Made by a program: the position numbers and the translations under genes
DNA from: Limnephilus marmoratus
Lineage: Eukaryota; Arthropoda; Insecta; Trichoptera; Limnephilidae
Direction of reading: 5' to 3'
Length of the DNA stretch: 64,000 nt
Assembly (NCBI GenBank): GCA_917880885.1
Contig: OU862916.1
Coordinates: forward strand, 52,674,831-52,738,830
Notes under the pieces: generated by a model
The model's input: only the letters and a program-made list of their open reading frames with translations
Database searches by the model: none
What the model was told of the DNA's origin: nothing
Part shown: positions 20,932 through 31,420 of the stretch, piece by piece
Layout: every line of letters starts with the position of its first letter
Position numbering within the stretch: position 1 is the first letter of the stretch

Positions 20932-21410
20932 AAAATAAATATCGCGAATGGGTAAACATGTATCTTTGTTTTATTGGAGTGAATTACATTAATTATTATA
21001 AAAAGTAATTATTAAAAAAATGCGTAGATGCAGTTTTAGTAACCGACCATCGCAATTCTGAGATTACGAGGTCAGATGTGTGTCGTTCGAATTTCTACCG
21101 ATTTCTTACATATCTCCCTTAAACACGGTTAGTTTTAAAGTTAGTTTTGAAGATAATATCTAGACATTGCTCGCGCCGAAACGCAAATTCTATAAAATTT
21201 CCTGGATAGAAAAAAATCGCAAAGTATGCTCCAAAAATTTTTATAAATATGTTTGTTTCAGTTATTTTACAAGTTATATGTATGAAAAAAATCACAGTGA
21301 TTCTTTAAATGCTGTTTAAGACGATGCCCGCGAGATTTTTGCTCTTTTTTAAACGAGTCGTGTTTTATTAAACATTTTCGCAATTTTCACATTGATTTTG
21401 TAGCTGCAAA
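20932..21410 (+). repeat. repeat F, copy 2 with 3' extension
   Basis: Repeats 20357-20656, then continues with tatgctccaaaaatttttat and ttttaaacgagtcgtgtttt up to about 21400. The second half matches 60512-60850. The longer copy shows the true extent of the family. Confidence 0.85.
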
Positions 21411-21414
21411 GGTT

Positions 21415-21780
21415 AGCACTCCCCTCTAACATTCGTAATTTCGTATCTCTCTATCTTCTTCTTTTCGAGCCCAGTTGCAGAGCCTTAATACATTGTATGA
21501 AGTGTTCAGTAATAAATACGAATATTTAAATATATTATGAATCGGAGCTGGACATATACTCCCTGATATGAATATCAATTTAATTTTATTAACAGAACGT
21601 CGACCTTTTTAAAAGAAGATTGTTGGGAATTCACCCACGTCCGAAATTAATAGTCTAAAACTCAGACAATTAAATAAACAACACCATTTATTTAGTCACC
21701 CAATCGTTATTTTCTTAAAAGCAATGCTAAAAATAATTATTTGCATGTAAAATATTTAAATTATTTTTTTATGTAATTTT
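21415..21780. other. no recognisable feature
   Basis: AT-rich, no ORF, no repeat relationship noticed. Confidence 0.4.
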
Positions 21781-21782
21781 CC

Positions 21783-21880
21783 CCTAAGAGTCTCAACTGC
21801 CCGGAGCCAGTGGGACGTTAGCATCCCTAATTGGTGTTTGTTGTGAAGCTAAGGGAAATGGAGTGGTAAGAGATTGAGAA
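21783..21880 (-). mobile_element. SINE-D, 3'-part fragment
   Basis: Reads gagtctcaactgcccggagccagtggga and catccctaattgg (split motifs), the 3' end of SINE-D on the minus strand. The tRNA head is missing. Confidence 0.5.
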
Positions 21881-22064
21881 GAACAAATAGGAAGTAGTTA
21901 GATAGGTATCTTTAAATTAGTAAGGAGAGGATGTAGATTACTGGAGTATGTATGTAGTATCAATGTCTTTCAATAGATGTCATTAGTGTACGTAGTTATA
22001 TTTAATTTTGAGGTGTCCCAATATAGTCTTTCAATAGATGATGTCATTAGTGCAGGTAGTGTTT

Positions 22065-22210
22065 TTGTTTTTTTAAGAAAGACAAACATTCCCGGGATAC
22101 GAATAACCCAACAATGTTTGAAAATCTCCTTCTACCACCACAGAAAGAAGAAAAAGGTGCTTGTGTTGTGATGGAGGACTTAGCCAGCCGAGGAATCGAA
22201 CACGCGACGC
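22065..22210 (-). mobile_element. SINE-C, tRNA-like head, copy 2
   Basis: Minus strand: ccgggcgtcgcgtgttcgat, tcctcggctggctaag, with B box gttcgattcc. It matches 13080-13215 over its whole length. Confidence 0.6.
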
Positions 22211-22539
22211 CCGGATGGAATATGTAATGTTGAGGTGTCTCAACATATTATGTCAGTAAAGTTGTACTACAGGAGAGTGTCCACTGTCGCCCGGTCGTTT
22301 TGGGACAGTTGGGCCTTCAGTGCCGAGTTCTTTTGCTTCAAAAATACGCAGAGTATCCATTAGAACGGACGTTTGGTCCAGTAAGCCAAACGATAAATAA
22401 ACACGACTCGTAATCTGACGAACCGAGGACCACTGAAACTCGCAATCACCTGAGAAGTATTGTACATCAGAGAAAACCACAGTAAATTAAAGTTACGAAA
22501 CACGTATACCAAATGCCATTTCAAGTAACAGGGGGAACT

Positions 22540-22622
22540 TTGTGTTAGATCCACGCGGGACGTCCTGCGGAAAATAATTTCTCTCAGGGCCTAATTCATC
22601 TTTGAAGATGCTGTGTGTTGTA
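22540..22622 (-). repeat. Rep-A 3'-terminal piece (reverse)
   Basis: gcggaaaataatttctctca, gggcctaattcatctttgaa and gatgctgtgtg match the Rep-A 3' block read in reverse. Confidence 0.6.
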
Positions 22623-22629
22623 ATGTAAT

Positions 22630-23195
22630 ATCCCTTGTTCTCTTATGTTTGACATAGTCGATATTCTGGTAGTTCTAAATGCCTTCACTCTGAAAAGAAA
22701 ATTTTATATTCCAAAGAAACAAAACACTTTACCATGGAACATTTTCAATCTTCAATACTTTCAGACTTTGAAGAACCAGAAACTCTTTATAAAGTTCTTT
22801 CTCGGTAAAATGACAAAAGAAAAATTTTCTTTTCAAACATTCAGGAAAGTACCTAATTGCCTATCTCCATATTTTTATATATTTTACTGTTATTTCCAAG
22901 GTTGCTGTTTTACGAGGTTAGTTCAAAAAAACTCCTCGGGCCGCTTTCGAAATTTCGAACGCGTGACGTACCTTAAAGCAAAACACTGCCACATGCATTG
23001 CAGTCAATTCGAATCTCCCAGTGGAACATGGACTTCAAGTTACGACACGAATTTTCGTCTAGCTCTCTTTTTTTTCTTTTTTTTTCTATTGAGTTAGTTT
23101 ATACTTATGAATATAAACTAATAAGTACAATGTAACATTTCATTTGATAAATTGAAATATTTTTACAGTAAGCATAATATTTCTTTTTAAACAGG
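22630..23195. other. no recognisable feature
   Basis: A 150-codon frame at 22645-23097 ends in a T-run and shows no family signature; it looks like chance opening in AT-rich DNA. Confidence 0.4.
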
Positions 23196-23204
23196 CAGTT
23201 CTGT

Positions 23205-23285
23205 GATTTTGATTTCTTCAGGTGTGGCAATCGAACTCTCTGCCCGTTGCAGGCAACTAATCGGTTAAAGCACTACGCGATTTGA
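23205..23285 (-). mobile_element. tRNA-like SINE head
   Basis: Minus strand: cgcgtagtgctttaaccgat, ttgcctgcaacgggcagaga, gttcgattgcc. A- and B-box-like elements are about 35 bp apart. Isolated. Confidence 0.45.
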
Positions 23286-23289
23286 CGTG

Positions 23290-24300
23290 TGAACATGTAT
23301 GAAGCGAGGTATGAAGTGTGTTAAATTAAATATATGAAGAAAAAAAGGATGTTTGAATGTGGATGAAGCGAGGAGAATGCCTCTACACAAAGGACACGGG
23401 AAGTTGGCCGCTCAATTTTGTATCCGTGCTCTTCACTCTGGTCACTCTGGTCGCCCGGTTCATGGCGTTCAGTTCGCAAAAAGGGGCCAAGGAGCTTACT
23501 GCTCAATTTTTCCCTGTGCCATTCGGGTTGTGCAGGTCAATACGCGTAATTTGACAACCATAACGCCTAACTTCCTGCTCCAAAGAAGATTGCTACCACT
23601 GAGCTACTTTGGTCGCCGACACTCTTAAAACGGCTCAGGAAGCTTACAACTCAGTTCAGTATACCTGCTACGGAGCCTCCTCGATGAGCTAACCTCGTTA
23701 ACCTTGGGTACAAGGTACCTCCCTACTTCGTGGGATGTGTGAATTCGCACTAACTTCCCGGCATTCCTGAATCTAGAATTAAAAATTATTAGAGCTAATT
23801 TATGGTTCCATGCTAACTCAGAATCAAGTCATTCAACAGCTCTGTGAAAAGTCATCAAAAGCTATGAATTTTTTTTTTCATTACTTTTAACGACTTTTCT
23901 GAAGAGGTTCTGAGTTGATTTCGTTCTGAGTTTCTGAGTTGATTTCGCTTACCCTAATTTATATTATTTCTAATATTTAAGCGGTCTGAATATTATTAGT
24001 ATTCAACACATTCAACAATTGGTCACACATTTCGAAATTCGTAGTCTGCCTACTAATATGTACGTACCAAATTAATATCCCTACATACCTCTAAAATGTT
24101 CCGCGGTTAGGATGGGAATAGTTTGAAACGCGGAGATATTTTCCAGTCCATTTCTAAACTGAGTGTGTGGAAATCGTTCACATGTTTTCCGCGAACACTC
24201 GTATGGTGAGGTGATATTATGCGGAATAGGGAATAGATCAATAAGGCAAAGTGAAGTTTCTGAATGATTCACATACAATATGTTCTACCGCTAACCGAAA
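23290..24300. other. no recognisable gene
   Basis: Short overlapping frames at 23321-23628 show no family features. A weak tRNA-like phrase (accataacgcctaacttcct, then ctgctcc) lies near 23560. The rest looks unique. Confidence 0.35.
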
Positions 24301-24307
24301 GGACGGA

Positions 24308-24427
24308 ACAATAATATAGCCATATTTGAAGTGAAAACTTCTTTAGCACAATAATATAGCCATATTTGAAGTGAAAACTTCTTTAGCACAATAATATAGC
24401 CATATTTGAAGTGAAAACTTCTTTAGC
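24308..24427. repeat. three exact 40-bp tandem copies
   Basis: The 40-bp unit acaataatatagccatattt/gaagtgaaaacttctttagc is present three times without differences (24308, 24348, 24388). It directly precedes repeat E. The motif gaagtgaaa-cttc-ttagc also occurs at 48546-48565 next to a distant repeat E. Confidence 0.95.
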
Positions 24428-24428
24428 A

Positions 24429-24530
24429 AGGTTGTGATTTGAAACTCGATGAAACGGAAGCGAGCGACACTAAAAAGAGACAAACACAACATCTACTGAA
24501 TTTAGCCTGAGAGAGATTGAGATAGCAATA
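24429..24530 (+). repeat. dispersed repeat E, copy 2
   Basis: gttgtgatttgaaactcgat, gaaacggaagcgagcgac and agagacaaacac...atttagcct match 10855-10960. Confidence 0.55.
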
Positions 24531-24939
24531 AAATATGTATTTATTGAACGAGTACTCGAATTCATATAATACGATAAATCCATGGACCCGCGAAGGCCTC
24601 CTTTAGTCCACTGTTAAAAAGCGCCTGAAGAACTTATATCCTATTAATTTATGTAAAATCAATATCCAATCTTCAAACCACTCCAAAAAGGAACAGGCAA
24701 AGAAAATATAAAAGAAGGCGATATCTAGCGACTCCGAAGAAGAAAACACAAATAATAATAATAATATGAACAAATGTATTGGAAAAGATGCACTGGAATT
24801 CGACGACAAAAATATGGAAAAAATTATCAATAAAGTGCTTCGTATCTCCCCACTCTTGTCTACTTTAGTTTTCTGATGGTTTCATTTCTACCTATTGAAT
24901 TGCACAACTCTGTATTTATAACTTTTGAAGGTTATTCCC

Positions 24940-25180
24940 ATCAATGCAATATATCATTGAAGAAAACGATAACACTAATAATCTAAACGAAAATATGAAA
25001 GAGAACGAGTCAGGAAAAAATAAAAATATAATGGTCGCAGCTAGACTCGAACCCAGAACCTCTCGTCTTACCGGACACACTCCTTACCAAAAGACACCTT
25101 TTCTGTGTCTTTTTCTATTTCAAATTTTCGTTTAGATTAATAATGTTATCTTCTTCTACAGCAATAATATAGCTTTTATT
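24940..25180 (-). mobile_element. SINE-B copy with inverted ends
   Basis: Left end tatcattgaagaaaacgata and right end tatcttcttctacagcaata are inverted. Inner parts atctaaacgaaaat and attttcgtttagat are also complementary. The tRNA-like part (gacgagaggttctgggttcg on the minus strand) lies between. The structure is therefore a SINE with long complementary flanks, or a MITE that captured a tRNA-like promoter. Confidence 0.55.
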
Positions 25181-25269
25181 AAATAATCACACTTGTCTTT
25201 TATTTTAAACATCATGGTTTTTCACTACCGAGTTATTTTTTGTCCAGAGACTGTGACTGTATTATTCCT

Positions 25270-25400
25270 ATTTTAAGGTATGTTGGGAGGTTGAAGGTAG
25301 TAGGATAAGGATAGCAGATGAGAAGAAGAAGGTTTGGAAGTACCTGACTAATCGGATTTGTCATTAAACACGGCTAGAGTCAATTGAAGGAACGTTATTG
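25270..25400 (-). mobile_element. SINE-D body fragment
   Basis: Contains ggaggttgaaggtagtagga, aagtacctgactaatcggat and aaacacggctagagtcaatt, diverged from the family body. Head and tail are absent. Confidence 0.5.
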
Positions 25401-25404
25401 TCAA

Positions 25405-25668
25405 ATATTTAATTGCAACTTACGACAAACCGCTTAGGTACTGCAAGTAACCTTTCAGCGTGAGTTTAGTTACACAATATAATTATTTACTAGTATTTAC
25501 CCGTGAAAAATCCGCGGGATAGTTTAAATTCTTGAAATTTAAGCTCCAATTTGAAAAAATGACGGATTATTATAACAGGTAGGTATAACATCGCCCGACT
25601 GAATTCTTATCAAAACACTTGAAATGACACTTAAATTCAAAGTAAAATTGAGTTATATTAATGAAAAG
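25405..25668. other. no recognisable feature
   Basis: AT-rich sequence with no shared repeat noticed. Confidence 0.35.
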
Positions 25669-25718
25669 ACAATAACTTTGTTTACATCACTTTTATTTAT
25701 ACACAATCAACATGTTTC

Positions 25719-26425
25719 AACATCAATTTGGAACGTACAAAGACCGAATTTCACACTATAAACTACACTCTCTAACAGCCAGACGTAAACTTTCTGATTT
25801 ATTACTTTTACACAAAATTATACACTCATCAGTTGATACACCAAACATTTTGTCCCAAATTAACATTAACACATCATCAAGAAAGTCAACAAGGAGGATG
25901 AAAGACATTTTCTATATTAAAGCCTACCTCACAAATACAGGGTATTTCTCCCCTTTACCATGAACACTGAGAAGTTATAACGCTATACATAGTATACATT
26001 GCTCTAATAAAGAAATAGACATTTTTAATGACCAATTTAAACATTTCAAGTTCAGTTTTACCTTTTATCATATCAAGCTGATACTGTGATGAAGCCCTTT
26101 ATTTATAGAGAGGCAATATTGTACCTACCAAATCAGCGTCTCACCAGTACAGGTAACAATCATAAATTGTTTATGAACATTTACCTACCATGTACTTACC
26201 TTTTACCCATTCCTACTTGTCATTCACCTCAGCTTAATTACTTTTGTTACTATCTTTTGTTATTATTATCATTTCATTTATTTGTTGTTATACAATCACT
26301 ATGTTAATATTATCATTTTCGATACTATGTATTTTCGTTATCACTATGTTTAAACATACATGTATATAATTTTTTGGGCACCATGCCTGTTTTATATACT
26401 TAAATAAAATAAAATAAAAATAAAA
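25719..26425 (+). mobile_element. 5'-truncated LINE inside the PLE
   Basis: ORF2 C-terminus from 25719 (FGTYKDRISHYKLHSLTARRK, shown as a family mark in two parts: RISHYKLHSL and LLLLHKIIHSSVDTP), one in-frame TGA at 25962, then coding sense to a second TGA near 26086. The 3' UTR and tail (aaataaaataaaataaaaat) end at 26425. The target-site duplication atgtttc is at 25712-25718 and 26426-26432. The RT catalytic part is missing. Confidence 0.85.
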
Positions 26426-26431
26426 ATGTTT

Positions 26432-26461
26432 CGTGAACGATGTTCACATCATCAGGATCAA
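26432..26461 (-). ncRNA. hammerhead-like ribozyme motif, interrupted
   Basis: Minus strand: CTGATGA, one extra T, a 6-bp stem GTGAAC-ATC-GTTCAC, then GAAAC, the canonical order of hammerhead core C-U-G-A-N-G-A / stem II / G-A-A-A. The cleavage side (AT-GTT) and helix I partner lie at 25712-25702, beyond the LINE. One nucleotide between A9 and stem II exceeds the textbook core. Confidence 0.6.
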
Positions 26462-26596
26462 ATGTATAGGTACTAAACTTAAAAATTAAACATAGATCAC
26501 ATATAGGAGGAAGAGGTAGGAGGAAGGGGAAGGGGTAAGATTGAGGGGACTTTATTAAAATTGGGGATTTCAAAGATATTAGCAGGGGAAGACCGG

Positions 26597-26887
26597 TTAA
26601 GTGGGAAAAGGTTCAAAAGAGAGTTTTATGAAAATGTGTTGCTTATTAATTATGTCTGCTTTATTATTTACATTTTTCCAAATTTCTAAAATCTCTAAAT
26701 TATTTATCTGTGATGCCTTATAACCCGTATGTAATATTTTAAGTCCATGGTTTTTGTCAAAATTATGATTAATTCTTTTTAAATGATCTGCGAACTCAGC
26801 TTCGCTATTGCCATTTAATGCCCTGAGATGTTCTTTAAGGCTGTCATACCAGCAAATCATAATTTCGATTCCGACTGCACCGCTCAC
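26597..26887 (-). pseudogene. Penelope-like element, C-terminal GIY-YIG endonuclease region
   Basis: About 96 residues. EAEFADHLKRINHNFDKNHG, LKILHTGYKASQINNLEILE and a closing IINKQHIF match the order typical of PLE C-termini (F-A-x-H-L...N-H...L-E-x-x-E-I...L-N-x-Q). The GIY-YIG motif itself and the RT lie further upstream and are not present; the frame loses similarity above about 26860. The product would be the Uri-type endonuclease that nicks target DNA. Confidence 0.6.
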
Positions 26888-27174
26888 ACATCAGCCGTTG
26901 CAAGCGGACGTTTTTGGAACTACATTTCGTTCCGCTAGAAGCCGGGTTTCACGTACCTATAGTTCACGCGAAGCTGGACCTACAGTATGGTTCAGATAAA
27001 GATGTTGAATTCTCGCTTCCAGAATTTTTTTGTAGTAGTTATTTGTAATTTGTGTATTGAAGTGCGTAGACATAAATAGATACATAAACACAGTAGGTAT
27101 AAAGTAGATACCTACACAAAAAAACAATTTGTTATATTTTTTTAATATTTTGGTTTTTGTTTTTTCATTTTATT

Positions 27175-27396
27175 TTACGGCCATTAGAGTGGAAGAATTG
27201 AAACGTTACTTGAAATGGTTTTAGCCGTGTTTAGTGACCAGATCTGAAAAGTCAGGTACTTCCCCACCTCCATCTTCCCTAACTCCTTCCCCTCCCCCAC
27301 TACCTTCAGCCTCACAACATACCCCAATTGGGGGTGATAGTCCCACTGGCTCCAGACGGGAGCAGTTGGGACTCTTGTGCGGTATTCATGAAAAAA
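27175..27396 (+). mobile_element. SINE-D, 5'-truncated, plus orientation
   Basis: The family body and 3' end are read in the sense direction (tagtgaccagatctg, caacataccccaattggggg, gactcttgtgcggtattcat). It lies tail to tail with the copy at 27484-27866, 88 bp apart. Confidence 0.7.
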
Positions 27397-27483
27397 AGAG
27401 TACCTAATATTCAGTTGGATTGTAAAAAATATCTCATTTTGAAATATTTATTCGTGTGCATAATTTTTAATTTTATATTTATG

Positions 27484-27866
27484 TGAATACCGCACAAGAG
27501 ACCCAAATGCTCCCGTCTGGAGCCAGTGAGACTATGACATGACTATGGGGTATAGTATGAGGCAGAAGGTGGTGGGGAAGGGCAGGAGATGGGGAAGAGG
27601 AAGCGAAGAATTACTTGGCTATTCAGATCTGGTCACCAAACACGGCCAAAGTAATTTTTAGCAACGTTTCAATTCTGAATGGTGGTCTTACACCAGGGCG
27701 ATACTAAAGTATCTTCCACTCTGGAACGTGACGCAAATATATTATTTTTATATGAAATAACCCAAATTAGTCAAACAAAATTTATTTGCCCACGCCGGGA
27801 TTCGATCCCACGACCTTCGGATTGCGAGTCAAGAGCCTTACCTCTTGACCACGCCGGCCGTCAATA
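27484..27866 (-). mobile_element. SINE-D, nearly complete, minus orientation
   Basis: The minus strand starts with a tRNA-like head at 27866-27790: ggcgtggtcaagaggtaagg (A box region), gactcgcaatccgaagg, gtgggatcgaatcccggcg (B box ggatcgaatcc). The body has gaagatactttagtatcgcc and ends at gagtctcttgtgcggtattc. Head, body and 3' end mark a tRNA-derived SINE of about 380 bp; other copies in the window are at 21783, 25270, 37025, 41268 and 59022. Confidence 0.8.
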
Positions 27867-27884
27867 AATAGTATCAGTAATTTG

Positions 27885-28048
27885 GAAGGCGGGTATGGGT
27901 ACCGCCGTCCCGGGAACCATGTATTGGATTATCAACACCGTACGGGTAGCCCGGGTTCATGGGGCGAGGTTTGTCAGGATCTCGGCGGCGGTGGAATCTG
28001 CCCCACCAACTACGTAGAAGGCCGGATCGGGAGAGACCTTTTTTTACA
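27885..28048 (+). repeat. Rep-A, 5' half, head-to-head pair member
   Basis: gggtatgggtaccgccgtcc, gggttcatggggcgaggttt and ggccggatcgggagagacc are the 5' half of Rep-A in sense. The reverse copy follows immediately. Confidence 0.75.
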
Positions 28049-28049
28049 A

Positions 28050-28490
28050 TCGCTCCACACATTGCCTATCTCTTCTTTGGGGATGCTGTGTGAAGGTTCG
28101 TTTCAGGGAAAGGGAGGAGAGGATCTTCTGAGAAGGAAAGGGTATTAGGGGTGGGTAGAAATGTGGGGGTCAGCGTGTCCAGGAGAGCGGATGTATGAAT
28201 CCATCCCTCCCACTGCGGTGCAAAGCGATGTTCCGAGAGAGTAAGGCTGGAGAAGTCAAAGGGACTCCCTCAACCACTTTCTCTAGATCCAACCTGCCAT
28301 GCAGCTGGTGCGCAGACGCATCCGCCGCCAAGACCTGAAAAAACCTCACCCCATGAACCCAGGCACCCCTGCTAGTCACCAAACGTTGCGAACCACTAAG
28401 GATGACCTACGGCAGACGTGTTGGTTATCAAAAAAATGGTTCCCGGGGCGGTGGTACCCATACCCGATTCTCATGTTTGTTATTTTTGTA
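28050..28490 (-). repeat. Rep-A, nearly complete reverse copy
   Basis: From gggatgctgtgtgaaggttc at the left to cccggggcggtggtacccat at the right, with aaacctcaccccatgaaccc and cacccctgctagtcacca inside. With 27885-28048 it forms an inverted pair whose arms can pair over about 150 bp. Confidence 0.8.
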
Positions 28491-28504
28491 ATACGAAAAA
28501 TGGA

Positions 28505-28612
28505 TATAAAAAAGCCTACCCCCCATCCCTCTCAACCCCCTCCCCCTCTCACCCCACAACCTCTAACCACCCTCCACCCCCCCGCCTCTTTTACCCCCCC
28601 CCCCCCCCTATA
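28505..28612. repeat. C-rich low-complexity tract
   Basis: Mostly ccccctccc/accctcc with a terminal run of about 17 C interrupted once. It resembles the minisatellite interior of Hel-1 and may belong to the Helitron-type sequence that follows. Confidence 0.7.
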
Positions 28613-28870
28613 TAAAAATCAATTGCTGTTTGTTAGTTTCACTAAAACTCGAGAACGGCTGGGCCGATTTAGCTGATTTTGGTTTTGAAATGTTTGTCGT
28701 AGTCCAGGAAAGGTTTAAAGGTTGAGAAAATATGGAAAAGTTGCGAGGAAGATAGTAAAATCAACAATTTAATTCTCCCATATAAACTGTTCTACATACT
28801 TTCCTGTGAATTGCTAACCGTTCATCCGATTGCGATGAAACTTTGGTGAGTTGTTGTGAGCACGCCCGCA
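28613..28870 (+). repeat. Helitron-associated segment (5'-type)
   Basis: aactcgagaacggctgggcc, gatttagctgattttgg and gtttgtcgtagtccagga are phrases that I know from the 5' part of insect Helitron-type repeats. No 3' hairpin/CTAG end is present before T1. Assignment from memory only. Confidence 0.35.
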
Positions 28871-28873
28871 AAG

Positions 28874-29436
28874 TAGTCCAGTCAATAAATGCTCCAAAAG
28901 GAGGTGTAGAGTGCGTGAGCAGGGACCTAAGCGATTCCTCCAGAAACTTGTTTAGGGTGCTTAGGGTGTGAACATACTAAAAGTCCTGACGTCTTGGTTG
29001 TGAGCTAGGGGGAAGGGGGGGAGGGGGAGGTCCCAATTTTCGGGTTTCCGCTTATATCTCAAAAACGGTGCGTCACACATGAAAATTACCTAAGGATAAG
29101 TAAAAAAAGCTCATAAAATTATCTACAACTTTTATTCTTTACGTAATTTTCGAAATCACGTCCATTTTTTACTTACACGCTCCACAAATGTAGATATTTT
29201 TGAAAAAAATTATTTTACCTCACATTTTTCATCAAACATTCCTTCATATCGTCTAAAATATTCATCAAAGAAAGAAATTTATTTATAAGAAGTTGTAATA
29301 AATTTAGTTCCCTTTTAGAATATATATACATATGCAAATAAGTCTCCAACCAGTAAATATTTACAGCAATTTTAAGGTTTTGCGTAAAATGTCGTCATTT
29401 TCAGAAAAAGCTGTTTTTATCTTATTACTGACACAC
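28874..29436 (+). repeat. T1 left terminal inverted repeat
   Basis: About 560 bp, complementary to 31421-31972. Blocks in common include acaacttttattctttacgt, catcaaacattccttcatat and ctgtttttatcttattactg. Identity is high but there are indels in the outermost 30 bp and in the purine tract. Confidence 0.9.
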
Positions 29437-29439
29437 CGA

Positions 29440-31229
29440 CGTGCAACGACGATTATGCGACGCTCTTTTAGTAAGGCGTATGATCAGATATGACCATGGA
29501 AACCACATTGATGCTATCATTCAAAAGCCGAGAAGGCATAACAGGAGGCAGAGGTATTTTGCACAATGTACTAGAAGTGGTTAGTTGGTATGAGCGCAAC
29601 TCATGAGATCTGCACTTCCCTTGAAGAGTATTGTGGAGTCTTCACGTCCAGTAACAACACAAGGACCTCGGACAAGCCCACCGAAGTAAAGATGCAGCAG
29701 ACATTTTCAAACTCAGTCAGTGGTTTGATGCACATCCTCCCTTCCCACAAGCCAATGAAATAATGTCAATTCCCAATGTCTTCTGTCAGCTCGTCGATAA
29801 AAAATCACGATGAAAAGGTTGCAGTTGACCCAACATTTCTGTTTCACCGGATGTGTATAAGCAAACGATCAGATGAGGATTTGAAGAAATTCTTTGAGTA
29901 TGAGTTGGCCCCATTTCCTTTGGCACTGTTCAATGAAGGTGGGATGTGGAAGACAACTAAATCTGTCCTGTACAGCTTATTCGAGCCTACCAAAAAACTG
30001 GTCTACTGTCTCAGGTGAACATAGTTGTGGACGGAAAATTTCTACTACACAGAGTAATTTGGCAAAAAGATGCCTTCCTTGTCACAATTTGTGATCGTTA
30101 CATCAACTACGTCAACCACCACTATCCTGGATGACTCACACTGTGGTATTTGATTGGTACCCAAACCCAGCCAAAGGTACAAAATCACAATAACAGATGC
30201 GATGATACAGATTGAGAAGGTCAGCTGACATCAATTTGACTTGGAACACTTCAATACCCGTTAAAAAGGAAGATTTGTTATCCAATCCTACCAACAAAAG
30301 TAACTTCATCTCTTTACTACAGACGAAGCTTCGGGAGAATGGGATACAGACTCTTCAGGACATGATGCTGACTTCCTTGTTGTGAAGATTGCTGTGGAAC
30401 ATTCCTCTCACAGTTTTGTGAGAAGCTTTCACTTCCTTTTGATTGCTTCCACTCCTCCCACCCAAGATATTCTGCTGCTGACAACGGACGAGGGAAAACC
30501 AAAACAATGCCACTGTCCATCCAAAAGATGCAGCACCGTGCATTTGAACACATCCTGTTCTTACATTCATTTACCGGCTGCGACACAACATCTGCAACTT
30601 TCAGGAGAAGCAAGGTGGGCTTCTCAAAATTGTACTTGGAGTCAGAATTCATCAAGCAAGCGGCAATGATCTTTATAACCCCTCCTCTACTCACGGCGAG
30701 GTTGAAGAGGCTGGAAATAAATGTTTCCTGAAATGGTATGCGGCGCCAAAAAGACAGACCTTCCTTAACCAGTACCGCTTTTAGTCGTTCACAGGGTTGG
30801 TGGCAAATATGAAGCCTGACATCAGCTCCCTCCCTCCAACAGAGAACGCAGTTAAACAGCATTCCCAGTGCACCGATTGAGCGGCCCCCTGAATAATGGG
30901 GGTGGAAACATGAAGGAGAGACCCTGATGCCAAATACAACAAAAGATCCACCAGCGCCGGAGGTCCTTCTAAATATGATATTTTGCCGCTGCACCAGGGA
31001 TTGTGCAATTGGCAAATGTGGATGCCGAAAAGCAATGCTGACCTGTTCTGCAGCGTGTCTCCGAGTCTCCTGCCAAGGGAGATGCCTCAATAGCGTGCCT
31101 GTTGCCGAGGACGACGATGACGACGACATAGAGCCCATTCAGCAAGAACCATCCAATACTGAGGATGAAGATGCCATGGATGAACAACGCTTGCGAGGAC
31201 CCCCACGTCCAAGGAGGATGAGAATGTAA
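29440..31229 (+). pseudogene. T1 transposase-type gene relic (XPG-like nuclease and CXC zinc domain)
   Basis: Coding sense is spread over three frames. 29776-30018 gives VAVDPTFLFHRM and FFEYELAPFPLALF, matching T2's VPINPDQLFNRV and YFNYELSPYPVCLF. 30507-30700 gives HILFLHSFTGCDTTSA, the last catalytic Asp motif of an XPG-like nuclease; the nuclease N-terminus is missing. 30927-31229 gives PPAPE and a cysteine array C-x-C-x3-C-x4-C-x-C-x6-C-x3-C followed by two more Cys, then an acidic tail (D-rich). Long minus-strand frames here are shadows. The gene is dead: large deletion, frameshifts and stops. Confidence 0.75.
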
Positions 31230-31420
31230 CATGATGTTATTGAGAACAGTGATAACAATGAGATCTATAATTTTATGTGCTTAATGTAACGAAATAGAAT
31301 AAACATTACGATTATAAAATACAATTATGTATTTTTCAAGTAATATGATTTTTACCTATTTTATTTATTAACTGGTTTTAAAGTGTGGTCACACATATTA
31401 TTAGGCGAACGAACAAGTGT

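Larger units (their letters stand above)
25672..26900 (-). mobile_element. 3' end of a Penelope-like element (PLE), split by a LINE
   Basis: The minus strand has the C-terminal endonuclease region (26887-26597), a non-coding stretch, a hammerhead-like motif (26461-26432) and then ataaataaaagtgatgtaaa at 25705-25680. Between these two parts a LINE of about 710 bp sits in plus orientation with a 7-bp duplication (atgtttc). Removing the LINE restores a sequence colinear with 34601-34690. PLEs carry hammerhead motifs in their pLTRs, so coding region plus motif in this order is strong support. Confidence 0.75.

Noticed and set aside
22645..23097. 150-codon ORF as a gene
   Set aside because: Lys/Phe/Leu-rich by composition, ends in a poly-T tract, no motif and no conservation within the window.
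30317..31138. 273-codon minus-strand ORF
   Set aside because: It lies opposite the T1 relic whose plus strand gives TGCDTTS and CXC motifs shared with T2; the minus frame has no such relation.
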